A stretch of 43,933 bases of DNA from Streptomyces sp. CNQ085 (GCF_022614595.1 NZ_JAJFAU010000004.1:38669-82601), one strand, 5' to 3'; positions 8,330 through 17,657 are shown, counted from the stretch's first letter. The notes: generated from the letters alone by a model not told the origin. Program-made: numbers and translations.

Positions 8330-10960
8330 GTGGCGGAGACGGCCCACCTGTACCGGGCGTACGCGGTGACCGGCGGCCTCGACGAGCGGGCGCTGCACAC
8401 CGCCTGGCGCGGGACCACGGCCCGGTACGCGGTGCCGGGCCGTGACCCCTTCGGTTTCACGAACCTCGGCGAGATCCCGGACCCCGGGCCGTGGAGGGCC
8501 GCCACACGCCTGCGGGCCGATCCGGATCTCCTCCCCCCCGCCGCGGCACCCGGACCGGCTGCCCGGCTCGTCGTCGCGCGGACGGCCGAGGACACGCACC
8601 TGGTGATGGTCTGGGTGAATCAGGACTTCGCGGACCGGCACTCCCCGGCCGATCTGATCAGCGACCTGGGTGCGGCCTGCCGGGCCGCACCCGGCGGCCG
8701 TGCGGGGGACTTCTGCGGAGCGGGTTTCGACTGGTCGGCCGCTCTGTCCCCTCCCCTGGCCGCGCTGTGCTCGCGGGAGGGCACGACGCCCTTGGACGTC
8801 CTGCTGGCCGCGTACAGCTGTCTGCTGAACAGACACACCGGCGAGGAACGGCCGGTCATAGGGGTACTGGAGCCGGACGGCGGCCATCGGACTGTCCTCG
8901 CCGATCTGACCGGGCAGCCGTCGTTCCGTGAGCTGGTCGCCCGTATGGCCGGGTCCCGGCGGACAGCCGGTTCGCCCGCGAACCGGCCGGCGCGGTACGA
9001 CGCGCTGTTCCGCGCGGAGAACCCCGCCGAGCCCCTGCTCGGCCTCCCCGGTGCCCGGGTGCACCGGCTGCGGTCCGACGACGGCGTGCCCGACACGGAC
9101 CTCGCGCTCACGGTGAGGTGCTCCCCTTCCCACGTGTCGGGCCGCCTGGAATACCGCACGGTCCCTTTCGATGCGGCGGCGGCCTCAGGTCTGCTCGGCC
9201 AGCTCCGTACGCTGCTGCGCGCCGCGCTGGACGCTCCGGGCACGCCTGCGGACACGCTGCCCCTGGAGACCCCCGGGCAACTGCGCGCCGCGGCCCGTGA
9301 GGCGGACCGGATCGCGGCCGGTGTGTGGAGCGGACGACCGGTCCACACACAGGTGCGCGCGGTCGCCCGCTCGCGTCCGGACTCCCTCGCGCTGGACGAC
9401 GGCGGGGAGGGTGTCACCTACCGGGAACTGTGGGAGGAGGCGGAGGCCGTCGAGCGCGCGCTGCGTGCGCTTGACACCGAAGAGGGCTCGCCTGTGGCGC
9501 TGCGGCTGCCGAACGGCCCTCACAGGGCCGCCGCGCTGCTCGGCGTGTTCGGGGCCGGCACCCATGCGGTGTGTCTGGGAACGGGCCTGTCGGGGGAACG
9601 GGGCAGAGCCGTCCTCTCGGAGCTGCGGCCGCACTGTCTGCTGGTGGAGTCGCGGGCCGAGGACTCTCCACTGGTCTCCTGGTTCGGTGAGGAGGCAGGT
9701 GGCCACGTTGTCGATGTCATCGGCCTGGCCCCCCCGCGGGAGACTCCCGCGAGCCCGGGGCTCCCCGTCCGGGCGGCCCCCGCGGAGGGCGATGTTTGCC
9801 CGCCTGCGCCGGAGGGGGCCGGTCCGGCCGGGCGCTGGGCCTACATCGCCTACACTTCGGGCTCCACCGGGCTGCCCAAGGGCATTCCGCAGAGCCACCG
9901 CACCCTCGCCCAGTTCGTCGAGTGGTTCACCACGGAGTTCGGGATCGGCCCCGGCTCCCGTGTGGCGCAGTGGTCCGCTCCCGGCTATGACGCCGGCCTC
10001 GTGGAGCTGTTCGCCGCCCTGACCACCGGAGCGACTCTGTGTCCGGTCCCGGACAGGTACCGGGCGAACCCCGAGAAACTGGCCGACTGGCTCCGCACGG
10101 AGCGGATCACACACCTCCAGACCGTCCCCAGCTTCGCCCGGCGGCTGCTCGCGGCGATCCGTGAGGCGGCCCCGCTGCGGCCCGTCTCGCTGAGTCATCT
10201 GCTGCTGGCGGGCGAGGCGTTCCCCGGTGAGCTGGCCGATGGCCTGCGCGAGGTTCTCCCCGGTGTCCGGCTGGTCAACCTCTACGGAGCCACCGAGACG
10301 GTCCTGGCGACCTGGCACGAGGTGGACGGACCGGTCCGCGGCACCGTGCCGATCGGCCGGCCCATACCCGGACGACAGGTGCTCGTGCTCGACGAGCACG
10401 GCAGGCCCTGCCCGGCCGGAGTCACAGGCCGCGTCGTCGTGTGCGGCCCGCACGTGACCCCCGGCTACGTGGGAGCGGCCCCGGGCGACGCCTTTCGCCC
10501 CCTGGCCGGAGCGCCGGGTACCGGCATCGCCGGCGGCCCCTGCCACCGCACCGGGGATCTCGGCCGCAGGCGCTGGGACGGACTGCTGGAGTACGCGGGA
10601 CGCGGCGACAGCAGGGTCAAGATCCTCGGCACCCGCCTGGAACTCACCGATGTCGAGGCGAGGCTCGTCGCCGACGAGACGGTGGCCGACTGCGCCGTCG
10701 TCGCACGTACCGGGGAGGACGGGCTGGTGAGGCACCTGACCGCCTACGTGGTACCGCGCCGCCCGGCGGAGGGCGGCGCGGCGCTGCCCGCCCGGGCCTG
10801 GAGGTCGGGCCTGCGCCGGTGGTTCGGGCAGGCGCTCCCCCCGGTGTCGTTCGTGGCGGTGGAGGAACTGCCCCGCGGCCCCGGGGGGAAGGTCGACCGG
10901 CACGCGCTGGCGGCCGGCGCCGGCCCCGCACCGGGTGCCCGGGCCGCGAAGGCGATATGA
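8330..10960 (+). CDS. Free-standing adenylation enzyme with a degenerate condensation-like N-domain (SgcC1-type)
   Basis: An 876-aa protein expected to activate a beta-amino acid, probably beta-tyrosine, as acyl-AMP and load it on the carrier protein at 19879-20133. Residues about 1-300 look like a condensation domain whose HHxxxDG motif is replaced: the aligned segment reads NQDFADR (residues 97-103), so it cannot act by the usual His. The adenylation domain follows: A3 at Tyr508 (YTSGSTGLPKG), A5 at Tyr652 (YGATE), A7/A8 around HRTGDLGRRRWDG and GRGDSRVKILGTRLE, and A10 Lys854 in GGKVDR. No carrier domain follows, as in type II systems such as C-1027. GTG 8330 has GGGAG five nt upstream. 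The stop overlaps an ATGA, and the aminomutase gene starts 45 nt later, which supports a common pathway. Confidence 0.88.
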   Translation: MAETAHLYRAYAVTGGLDERALHTAWRGTTARYAVPGRDPFGFTNLGEIPDPGPWRAATRLRADPDLLPPAAAPGPAARLVVARTAEDTHLVMVWVNQDFADRHSPADLISDLGAACRAAPGGRAGDFCGAGFDWSAALSPPLAALCSREGTTPLDVLLAAYSCLLNRHTGEERPVIGVLEPDGGHRTVLADLTGQPSFRELVARMAGSRRTAGSPANRPARYDALFRAENPAEPLLGLPGARVHRLRSDDGVPDTDLALTVRCSPSHVSGRLEYRTVPFDAAAASGLLGQLRTLLRAALDAPGTPADTLPLETPGQLRAAAREADRIAAGVWSGRPVHTQVRAVARSRPDSLALDDGGEGVTYRELWEEAEAVERALRALDTEEGSPVALRLPNGPHRAAALLGVFGAGTHAVCLGTGLSGERGRAVLSELRPHCLLVESRAEDSPLVSWFGEEAGGHVVDVIGLAPPRETPASPGLPVRAAPAEGDVCPPAPEGAGPAGRWAYIAYTSGSTGLPKGIPQSHRTLAQFVEWFTTEFGIGPGSRVAQWSAPGYDAGLVELFAALTTGATLCPVPDRYRANPEKLADWLRTERITHLQTVPSFARRLLAAIREAAPLRPVSLSHLLLAGEAFPGELADGLREVLPGVRLVNLYGATETVLATWHEVDGPVRGTVPIGRPIPGRQVLVLDEHGRPCPAGVTGRVVVCGPHVTPGYVGAAPGDAFRPLAGAPGTGIAGGPCHRTGDLGRRRWDGLLEYAGRGDSRVKILGTRLELTDVEARLVADETVADCAVVARTGEDGLVRHLTAYVVPRRPAEGGAALPARAWRSGLRRWFGQALPPVSFVAVEELPRGPGGKVDRHALAAGAGPAPGARAAKAI

Positions 10961-11005
10961 CCGATTCGGCTACCGAACGATACCTGACCGCGAACTGACG
11001 ATGGG

Positions 11006-12640
11006 ATGAATGCCGTGACCATTCTGGAGACCGACGTCCCGACCGACTCCGACGGCCTGGACGTCGAAGTCGACGGCGAGACCCTGGACATCCCGGCCGT
11101 GCGCCGAGTGGCGGAGGACCTGGCTCCGGTTTTCGTGTCCCCGCACTCGCTGTCCAGGGCGGCGAGGAGCCGCGAGCAGTTCGAGAAGATCGTCCGCGAC
11201 GGCGCTCCCGTCTACGGCGTCACGACCGGTTACGGCGAGATGATCTACATGCTGGTCGACCAGTCCAAGGAAGTGGAGCTCCAGACCAACCTGGTGCGCA
11301 GCCACAGCGCCGGAGTCGGCCCGCTGTTCACCCGGGACGAGGCGCGCGCCATCGTGGCCGCCCGGCTGAACGCACTCTCCAAGGGCTACTCGGCGGTCCG
11401 CCCCGAGCTGCTCGAACGTCTGGCCCTCTACCTCAACCTCGGCATCACACCGGCCATCCCGGAGATCGGGTCGCTCGGCGCCAGCGGCGATCTCGCCCCC
11501 CTCTCCCACATCGCGAGCACGCTGATCGGCGAGGGCTACCTCCTGCGCGACGGCGAGCGGGTCCCGACGGGCCCGGTGCTGCGCGAGAAGGGCATCGAGC
11601 CGCTGCAGCTGCGCTTCAAGGAGGGGCTCGCGCTCATCAACGGCACCTCGGCGATGACGGGACTCGGCTCCCTGGTCGTCGGCCGAGCCATGGACCAGGT
11701 GCGCCAGGCCGAGATCGTCACCGCGCTGGTCCTGGAGGCGCTGAGCGGCTCACTGAGCCCCTTCCAGGCCGAGGGCCACGACATCGCCCGACCGCACCGG
11801 GGACAGATCGACACCGCCGCCAACATGCGCGCCCTGCTGAGCGGCAGCGGCCTGGTCCTGCGGCACTCCGACCTGCGCAGGCAGGCGGAGGAGCAGCGCA
11901 CCGGCGACAGTGTCTCGCGCACCGAGGTGTACCTGCAGAAGGCGTACACACTGCGTGCCATCCCGCAGGTGGTGGGGGCCGTGCGCGACACCCTTTACCA
12001 CGCGGCGGAGAAACTGGAGACCGAGCTGAACTCCTCCAACGACAACCCGCTGTTCTTCGAGGGCAAGGAGGTGTTCCACGGCGCCAACTTCCACGGCCAG
12101 CCGATCGCCTTCGCCATGGACTTCGTCACCGTGGCCCTCACCCAGCTGGGCGTCTTCTCCGAGCGCCGCACCAACCGCCTGCTCAACCGGCACCTCAGCG
12201 AGGGCCTCCCGGAGTTCCTCGTCGCCGGCGACCCCGGGCTCAACAGCGGATTCGCCGGCGCCCAGTACCCGGCGACCGCCCTGGTCGCCGAGAACCGCAC
12301 CATCGGCCCCGCCAGCACCCAGAGCGTCCCGTCCAACGGGGACAACCAGGACGTGGTCAGCATGGGCCTGATCGCGGCCCGCAACGCGCGCCGTGTGCTG
12401 TCGAACAACAACCACATCCTGGCGGTGGAGTTCCTCGCCGCCGCCCAGGCGATCGACCTGTCCGGCCGCTACGACCGGCTCGGCCCGGCCGGCAGGGCCG
12501 CGTACGACAAGATCCGCTCCCTGGTGCCCACGCTCGACCGCGACCGCTACATGTCGGACGACATCGAGCTGGTGGCCGCCGCCCTCGCGCGCGGGGAGTT
12601 CCTCGAAGCCGCCGGCCGGACCGGCACCGTGCTGGCCTGA
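11006..12640 (+). CDS. MIO-dependent tyrosine 2,3-aminomutase (SgcC4-type)
   Basis: A 544-aa member of the ammonia-lyase/aminomutase superfamily. The 4-methylidene-imidazol-5-one cofactor forms from Ala159-Ser160-Gly161 within GASGDLAPLSHIA, and the catalytic tyrosine is Tyr70 in YGVTTGYG. Further conserved segments are NGTSAMTG, SSNDNPLFF and FHGQPIA. The spacing between the catalytic Tyr and the MIO triad agrees with C-1027 SgcC4 as I remember it (Tyr63 and Ala152). The reaction expected is L-tyrosine to beta-tyrosine. Sequence alone cannot separate aminomutase from lyase or predict stereochemistry, nor exclude an aza-tyrosine substrate as in kedarcidin; the adenylation, carrier and condensation genes make the aminomutase reading much more likely. 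ATG 11006 begins a slightly extended N-terminus. The condensation gene follows after 25 nt. Confidence 0.92.
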   Translation: MNAVTILETDVPTDSDGLDVEVDGETLDIPAVRRVAEDLAPVFVSPHSLSRAARSREQFEKIVRDGAPVYGVTTGYGEMIYMLVDQSKEVELQTNLVRSHSAGVGPLFTRDEARAIVAARLNALSKGYSAVRPELLERLALYLNLGITPAIPEIGSLGASGDLAPLSHIASTLIGEGYLLRDGERVPTGPVLREKGIEPLQLRFKEGLALINGTSAMTGLGSLVVGRAMDQVRQAEIVTALVLEALSGSLSPFQAEGHDIARPHRGQIDTAANMRALLSGSGLVLRHSDLRRQAEEQRTGDSVSRTEVYLQKAYTLRAIPQVVGAVRDTLYHAAEKLETELNSSNDNPLFFEGKEVFHGANFHGQPIAFAMDFVTVALTQLGVFSERRTNRLLNRHLSEGLPEFLVAGDPGLNSGFAGAQYPATALVAENRTIGPASTQSVPSNGDNQDVVSMGLIAARNARRVLSNNNHILAVEFLAAAQAIDLSGRYDRLGPAGRAAYDKIRSLVPTLDRDRYMSDDIELVAAALARGEFLEAAGRTGTVLA

Positions 12641-12665
12641 CCCCGACGAGATTTGGGACGGACCC

Positions 12666-14003
12666 ATGCGTATTCCGCTCTCCTTCAACCAAGAGTTCCT
12701 GTGCCTGTTCGACCAAGGGGACCGGGAGGGCCCCTTCGGACCGCTGTACAACATCGTCGGCGGCTGGCGACTGGCCGGGAAGGTGGACCCGGCCGCCCTG
12801 CAGGACGCGCTGGACGATGTCGTGGCGCGCCACGAGGCCCTGCGCACGATCGTCGTGCGCGACCCGGAGGACCGGCGCCAGGAGATCCTCCCGCCCTCCC
12901 CCGTCTCCCTGACGGTGCGGGAGATGCCCGAGCCGGACCGTGCCGCGCGTGACCGCCGCGCGGAGGAGCTGCTGATCGAACTGGAGGGCGGGCACTACGG
13001 TGTGGACCGGCTGCCGCTGCTGCACGCGGTGCTGGGCCGGTTCGACGAGGACGACACCGTGCTGGTCCTCATCGCGCACCACACCGCGGTCGACGAGGTC
13101 TCCCTGCAGGTGATCATCCGCGATCTGGGCATCCTGTACGCCAAGCGGTGCGGTCACGACCTCTCCGAGCTGCCGGAGGCCGTGCAGTTCCGGGAGTTCG
13201 CCGCCTGGGAGCGGGAGCGTTACGCCCCCACGGCCGAGGTCGGGGCGCGGGCCTACTGGCGCGAGCGGCTGGCCGGGGCGAGGATCACCGGTGTTCCCAC
13301 CGACCACCCGAAGTCCGCGGGCCTGGAGAAGACGACCGCGGTGCACCGTTTCCTGGTGGGATCCGAGCAGACCTCTGCGGCCCGCGCGCTCGCCCGGCAG
13401 ACGCGCGGCTCCGCGTTCATGGTGCTGCTCGCCGCGTACAAGGTCTTCCTCAACGGCCTGGCCGGCGCCACCGACGTCGTCGTGCCGACGATGGCCTCCG
13501 GCCGCGGCCCCGCCAGGTTCCAGGACACCGTCGGGGCCTTCTTCAACTTCGTCCCGCTGCGCACGGACCTCGCCGGCGCGGCCACCTTCCGCGAGGTGGT
13601 GGAGCGCACCCGCGCGACGTGCCTGAAGGCGTACGGGAACCCCCTGCCGTTCAGCCAGGTCGCTGCCGAGGCGCCGGAGCTGGCCGCCTCCTTCGGTGCG
13701 GACGACCTGGGCGTCGTCGCGTTCCAGGTGTTCCAGTTCCCCGCGCGGGAGGGCATGGAGGCGGGCGACGTGAGGATCTCCGAGATACGCCGCCGCCTGC
13801 TCTCCCAGCCCGTGAGCACCGATGTCCCCGACGGTGTGCTGTTCCAGCTGGACATCGACCCCGCCTCCGGCGAGATGCTCGGCCACCTGGGGTACAACAC
13901 CAACCTGTTCCGCGAGGAGACCATGCGGGAGTTCGCCGCCGGGTTCGTCCGGGTCCTTGACCGGACCGTGATGGCCCCCGACGCGCCCCTGTCCCTGGTC
14001 TGA
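12666..14003 (+). CDS. Free-standing condensation enzyme (SgcC5-type)
   Basis: A 445-aa stand-alone NRPS condensation domain. The catalytic motif is HHTAVDE (His138, His139, Asp143, Glu144): the essential second His and the Asp are kept, but the usual final Gly is Glu. Other family blocks are LSFNQEFLCLFDQ near the N-terminus, YWRERLAG, and the VGAFFNFVPLRTDL segment. In C-1027, SgcC5 joins the carrier-bound beta-amino acid to a hydroxyl of the enediyne core as an ester (it can also make amides); the same role is inferred here with the carrier protein at 19879-20133. It is the last gene of the unit, followed at once by a strong stem-loop terminator. ATG 12666 is used; GGGACGG upstream is a usable ribosome site. 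Confidence 0.9.
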   Translation: MRIPLSFNQEFLCLFDQGDREGPFGPLYNIVGGWRLAGKVDPAALQDALDDVVARHEALRTIVVRDPEDRRQEILPPSPVSLTVREMPEPDRAARDRRAEELLIELEGGHYGVDRLPLLHAVLGRFDEDDTVLVLIAHHTAVDEVSLQVIIRDLGILYAKRCGHDLSELPEAVQFREFAAWERERYAPTAEVGARAYWRERLAGARITGVPTDHPKSAGLEKTTAVHRFLVGSEQTSAARALARQTRGSAFMVLLAAYKVFLNGLAGATDVVVPTMASGRGPARFQDTVGAFFNFVPLRTDLAGAATFREVVERTRATCLKAYGNPLPFSQVAAEAPELAASFGADDLGVVAFQVFQFPAREGMEAGDVRISEIRRRLLSQPVSTDVPDGVLFQLDIDPASGEMLGHLGYNTNLFREETMREFAAGFVRVLDRTVMAPDAPLSLV

Positions 14004-14007
14004 CCCG

Positions 14008-14047
14008 TTCGGGCCCGTGTCCCCCGGATAGGGGACACGGGCCCGAA
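14008..14047. terminator. Bidirectional stem-loop terminator
   Basis: Perfect 17-nt arms (14008-14024 and 14031-14047) with a six-nt loop CGGATA, between the convergent condensation gene (+) and hydroxylase gene (-). It ends both transcription units. Confidence 0.85.
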
Positions 14048-14061
14048 TGTCCTGCCGGGCC

Positions 14062-15657
14062 TCAGCCGTCCGACAGGGCTGCCCTGGTCGAGGCGCGCAG
14101 TTCGTCGAACGAGGAGAGGTCGGGCACGGTCCACCCGTCCAGGTCGTACTCGGACAGACACTGATCGGCGAACGCCTTGTAGGCGTCCACTTGCCCCGAG
14201 AGCGTCTGGGAGAGCAGCAGTTCCGTGCGGGTGTTCTCGTGGTTGCCGGCGTAGTTGCGTTCGTACAGCTCGTGCCGGCCGCCGAACTCGGTGCCGACCG
14301 CGTCCCAGAGCAGCTTCATCACTTTCACGCGGTCGGCTGCTTCCGTCCCCCCTGACCCGCGCAGGAACTTGTCGAGGTACGGGCGCAGATCCGGGTTGCC
14401 GAAGTCCTCGGCGGAGGAGTTGACGTATATCAGGCCGCTGGCGACGTCCTGCTGAACGATCTCCCTGACACGCGGGTAACCGATCTGCATGAACCATCGG
14501 TAGGCCATGCTGTACTGGGGATTGGGCAGCAGCGCGCCGTTCCTCCACTCGACGGGGTTGCGCGCGGCGGCGTCCGAAAGTCCCCAGAACAGGTTCCGCC
14601 AGGCGAGCACCTCGCCGATCCGGGCCTGCACACCCCGGAAATCCTTGGTCCCGGTGATCTCCAGCGCCTTGATCAGGAGCCCGGCGATGAACTCGAGTTT
14701 CACCGCGAGACGGGTGCAGCCGTGGAAGGTGAAGCGCTCCACGAAACCGGAGCGTCCGGGAAACATCCGCACCTTGCCCAGGTGGCCGTAGACGAAGACG
14801 TTCTCCCAGGGGACGAGGACCTTGTCCATGACGAGGATCGTGTCGTTCTCGTCCAGCCGGGACGACAGCGGGTAGTCGAAGGGACTTCCCATGGCGGCGG
14901 CGGCGGCGGTGTAGGAGGGGCGGCAGATCAGCTTCAGCCCCGGCGCGTCCATGGGCACGGTGGCCACCAGCGCGAACTCACGCTTCTTGACCGGTAGCCC
15001 GAAGTGGGCGATGAAGTTGTAGTGGGCCAGCGCGGAGCCGGTGGCCACCACCTTGGCGCCACTGACCACCAGTCCCGCGTCGGTCTCCTTCTCCACGTGG
15101 ACGAAGACGTCCTCGACCTCGTCCGGGGCCCGGTCCCGGTCGACGGGCGGGTGGACGATGGCGTGGTTCCAGAAGAGGACCTTCTCCTGCGACTCCCGGT
15201 ACCAACGACGGGCGTTGTCCTGATACGGGGCGTAGTAGTCGGCATTGGCACCGAGAGTCCCCAGAAAGGACGCCTTGTAGTCGGGACTGCGCCCCATCCA
15301 CCCGTAGCTGAGGCGCGCCCACTCGGCGATGGCCCGCTGGTCGGCAACCAGATCCTCGGTGCTGCGCGGGGTGGTGAAGAAACTGTGGGTGTACCCGTCC
15401 CCGCCGGTGTCCGTCGGTTTGGTGAGGACACCTCGCCGCGCGGGGTCGTGCAGTGCGTCGTACAACCGTGCCGTCATGCGGACGGGATTGCGGAAGGCCG
15501 GGTGGGATGTGACGTCCTTGACCCGTTCGCCGTATATGTATATCTCCCGGCCGTCGCGCAGGCTCTCCACATACTCGTCCCCTGTCAGGGGACGGGTCCT
15601 GCGCCGGTCCCGGGCGGGGCCGGCATCGCCGGCAGGGACTTCATGACACTCGGTCAT
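14062..15657 (-). CDS. HpaB-type FADH2-dependent aromatic hydroxylase (SgcC-type)
   Basis: A 531-aa member of the 4-hydroxyphenylacetate 3-hydroxylase family. Recognisable segments run from [25 protein letters not shown] at the N-terminus (start of that block only: [12 protein letters not shown]) through [18 protein letters not shown], a flavin-site segment [21 protein letters not shown] [19 protein letters not shown] (here cut to [16 protein letters not shown]), and the C-terminal YAGNHENTR. It is the oxygenase half of a two-component system that needs FADH2 from a reductase, probably 27571-28116. In C-1027 the homologue SgcC hydroxylates the carrier-bound chloro-beta-tyrosine to a catechol; here no halogenase is visible, so an unchlorinated catechol is the simplest prediction. 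ATG 15657 has GGAAG upstream. It is transcribed alone, divergent from 15903, and ends at the shared terminator with the condensation gene. Confidence 0.88.
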   Translation of the reverse strand: MTECHEVPAGDAGPARDRRRTRPLTGDEYVESLRDGREIYIYGERVKDVTSHPAFRNPVRMTARLYDALHDPARRGVLTKPTDTGGDGYTHSFFTTPRSTEDLVADQRAIAEWARLSYGWMGRSPDYKASFLGTLGANADYYAPYQDNARRWYRESQEKVLFWNHAIVHPPVDRDRAPDEVEDVFVHVEKETDAGLVVSGAKVVATGSALAHYNFIAHFGLPVKKREFALVATVPMDAPGLKLICRPSYTAAAAAMGSPFDYPLSSRLDENDTILVMDKVLVPWENVFVYGHLGKVRMFPGRSGFVERFTFHGCTRLAVKLEFIAGLLIKALEITGTKDFRGVQARIGEVLAWRNLFWGLSDAAARNPVEWRNGALLPNPQYSMAYRWFMQIGYPRVREIVQQDVASGLIYVNSSAEDFGNPDLRPYLDKFLRGSGGTEAADRVKVMKLLWDAVGTEFGGRHELYERNYAGNHENTRTELLLSQTLSGQVDAYKAFADQCLSEYDLDGWTVPDLSSFDELRASTRAALSDG

Positions 15658-15796
15658 CAGTTCTCTTCCCTTTCCCTCTTCCGCGAGGAACGCTCGGCGA
15701 CGTACTGGGGGCCACCATGGTCGCAGGAAGGCACGGAAAATATCTTCTCCCAGGGTGCGGCATCGAAAGCCGGAGAACAGTCGTACCGGTTGCTGC

Positions 15797-15812
15797 GCAA
15801 TCCAGGAGATGC
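15797..15812 (+). promoter_or_regulatory. Shared 16-bp cluster motif, copy E (exact consensus)
   Basis: GCAATCCAGGAGATGC, identical to copy F (20205-20220, other strand). It lies in the 245-bp divergent region 15658-15902, on the strand of the acyl-CoA-dehydrogenase-like gene and 90 nt before its ATG. A short hairpin GGCCG-TTTTC-CGGCC follows between the motif and the start codon. No copy is oriented toward the hydroxylase gene. Confidence 0.65.
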
Positions 15813-15902
15813 GTGCGCCGCCGCTGAATGCCAACGTTCTTCGTGAATATCACGGACGGCCGTTTTCCGGCCTTCGCAACGGGACTTATTTTCCTGGAGG
15901 AT

Positions 15903-17090
15903 ATGGTGCTGACGACCGATGTTCCCACTCGGGAGCAACTTGTTCGTCGAGCGTCCGAACTGGTGCCGGCCCTGCGGGAGAACGCGGCATGGTCGGAGGA
16001 GAACCGGCGTATTCACGACGACTCGATCGAGGCCCTGGCCGAGGCCGGGATCTTCCGTATGCGGGCGCCGGCCCGTTTCGGGGGGTACGAGAGCGACGCC
16101 CGCACCCTGGTCGACGTCGCGGCGGAGCTGGGCCGCGCCGACGGTTCCGCGGGCTGGACCGCCTCGGTGTACTGGATCCCCACCTGGATGGCCGGACTGT
16201 TCCCGGACCATGTCCAGGACGAGGTGTTCTCCACCCCCGACGTCCGCGTCTGCGGCACCCTGAGCCCGAGCGCGATGGCCGCCCCCGCCGACGGCGGCAT
16301 CGTGGTCAACGGCAAGTGGGGCTTCATCAGCGGCGCCCTGCACGCCCACTGGCAGGTCATCGTCGCCATACGGACGGCGCCGGACAGCGAACCCATGCCC
16401 GTCATGGCCCTGGTCCCGCTCTCGGACCTCACGGTCGTGGACGACTGGCACACCTCAGGTCTCAAGGGCACGGGCAGCGTCACCACCGTCGCCGAGAACG
16501 TCTTCGTCCCCGCCGACCGCGTCCTGCCGCTCGGCGTCGTCGTGCAGGGACAGGGCGGGGTGTCGGGCGCGAACGCGGAGTCGGCCATGTACCGCGCTCC
16601 GCTGCTGCCGGTCGCCTCCGCCTCCTCGGTCGGCGCGGTGCTCGGTATGGCGCGCGCCGCCTTCGACGTCTTCATGGAGCGGATGCCCCAGCGCAAGATC
16701 ACCTACACGGACTACGAGAACCAGGCCGAGGCACCTCTGACCCACCACCAGGTCGCCGAGGCCGCCATGAAGATCGATCAGGCGGAGTTCCACGCCCACC
16801 GCCTGGCCGGACTCCTGGACGCCAGGAACGAGCAGGCCGGGGAGTGGACCGTCGACGAGCGGGTGCGCGCGCGTGCCGACATGGGCATGGTCTGCCGTCT
16901 GGCGAAGGAGGCCGTGGACATCCTCGCCTCGGCCAGCGGAGGTTCCTCAATCTACAGCGATATGGCGATCCAGCGCATCGCCCGGGACGTCCAGGCCGTC
17001 AACCTGCACGCGTTGATGCACCCGAACACCAACGCCGAGCTGTACGGGCGCGTCCTGTGCGGCCTGGCGCCCAACACGCTCTACGTCTGA
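15903..17090 (+). CDS. Acyl-CoA-dehydrogenase-fold flavin monooxygenase, second copy
   Basis: A 395-aa protein with the same fold as 5451-6692. Seen: FRMRAPARFGGYESD, the helix GSAGWTASVYWIPTWMAG, the beta-domain segment GGIVVNGKWGFISGALHAHW, TSGLKGTGS, and a C-terminal helical bundle with LASASGGSSIYSD. The class D monooxygenase branch (reduced flavin supplied in trans) is the best family match; the catalytic Glu of true acyl-CoA dehydrogenases is not evident. GGAGG is two nt before ATG 15903 and five nt before an in-frame GTG at 15906, so translation may begin at the GTG. The SgcJ homologue follows after 57 nt in the same unit, then a strong terminator. It probably oxygenates or desaturates an enediyne-core intermediate. 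Confidence 0.82.
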   Translation: MVLTTDVPTREQLVRRASELVPALRENAAWSEENRRIHDDSIEALAEAGIFRMRAPARFGGYESDARTLVDVAAELGRADGSAGWTASVYWIPTWMAGLFPDHVQDEVFSTPDVRVCGTLSPSAMAAPADGGIVVNGKWGFISGALHAHWQVIVAIRTAPDSEPMPVMALVPLSDLTVVDDWHTSGLKGTGSVTTVAENVFVPADRVLPLGVVVQGQGGVSGANAESAMYRAPLLPVASASSVGAVLGMARAAFDVFMERMPQRKITYTDYENQAEAPLTHHQVAEAAMKIDQAEFHAHRLAGLLDARNEQAGEWTVDERVRARADMGMVCRLAKEAVDILASASGGSSIYSDMAIQRIARDVQAVNLHALMHPNTNAELYGRVLCGLAPNTLYV

Positions 17091-17147
17091 CCCGGCCGGG
17101 GGAACCGGCAGGACCGGACCACACCAAGCAGAGAGAAAGGCAACGAC

Positions 17148-17579
17148 ATGACCGTCGAATCGCCGGCCGCCGACGCAGCCGTCCCCGAGGCCGACAAGGA
17201 GGCCGTCGCCGCCCTCCCCGGCCGTATCGTGGCCGCCTGGGCGGCGCACGACGCGGCCGCCTTCGCGCAGGTCTTCACGCAGGAGGGCACGATGGTCCTC
17301 CCCGGCGTCTACCGGGACGGACGCGAGCAGATCGAGGCCTTCATGACCGCGGCGTTCCAGGGACCGTACAAGGGCACCCGGGTCGTCGGCACACCTCTGA
17401 CGCTCAAGTTCTTCCGCCCCGACGCGGCCATTGTCGTCACCCAGGGCGGGATCCTGGGGCCGGGTGAGACCACCGTCTCCGACGTGCGCGCGGTGCGCGC
17501 CACCTGGGTGGCCGCCAAGCAGGAGGACGGCCGGTGGTACCTCGCCGCCTACCAGAACAGCCCGCGCGACAGCGCCTGA
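17148..17579 (+). CDS. SgcJ/EcaC-family NTF2-like protein
   Basis: A 143-aa cone-shaped NTF2/SnoaL-like protein of the SgcJ/EcaC family. Visible hallmarks: AAWAAHDAAAFAQVF (helix pair), EGTMVLPGVYRDGREQIEAFM, and the closing strands RATWVAAKQEDGRWYLAAYQNSPR. SgcJ from the C-1027 cluster is tied to the early steps of nine-membered enediyne core formation, acting with PKSE and its thioesterase to redirect the polyene product. Its presence is one of the better reasons to call this a nine-membered system. ATG 17148 follows AAAGG. It is the second gene of the unit beginning at 15903 and is followed ten nt later by a very strong terminator. Confidence 0.88.
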   Translation: MTVESPAADAAVPEADKEAVAALPGRIVAAWAAHDAAAFAQVFTQEGTMVLPGVYRDGREQIEAFMTAAFQGPYKGTRVVGTPLTLKFFRPDAAIVVTQGGILGPGETTVSDVRAVRATWVAAKQEDGRWYLAAYQNSPRDSA

Positions 17580-17589
17580 TCCTTTCCCG

Positions 17590-17649
17590 GCGCGGCGAAG
17601 CGGCGCCCCCGGTCCCCGCACGGGGACCGGGGGCGCCGCTTCGCCGCGC
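17590..17649. terminator. Very strong bidirectional stem-loop terminator
   Basis: Perfect inverted repeat with 29-nt arms (17590-17618 and 17621-17649) separated by only CA. It separates the convergent SgcJ-like (+) and P450 (-) genes; it is the longest perfect hairpin I see in the window. Confidence 0.9.
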
Positions 17650-17657
17650 ATCGGCGG

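Noticed and set aside
10957..10998. A 13-codon ORF (MTDSATERYLTAN) whose ATG overlaps the adenylation-gene stop as ATGA, just before the aminomutase.
   Set aside because: Too short to support as a gene; no ribosome site of its own. It may only help couple translation across the 45-nt gap.
15715..15757. A possible motif copy oriented toward the HpaB hydroxylase (ATCTTC followed by GGGTGC).
   Set aside because: Only fits with a gap of several bases, so it is not a match to the 16-bp consensus.
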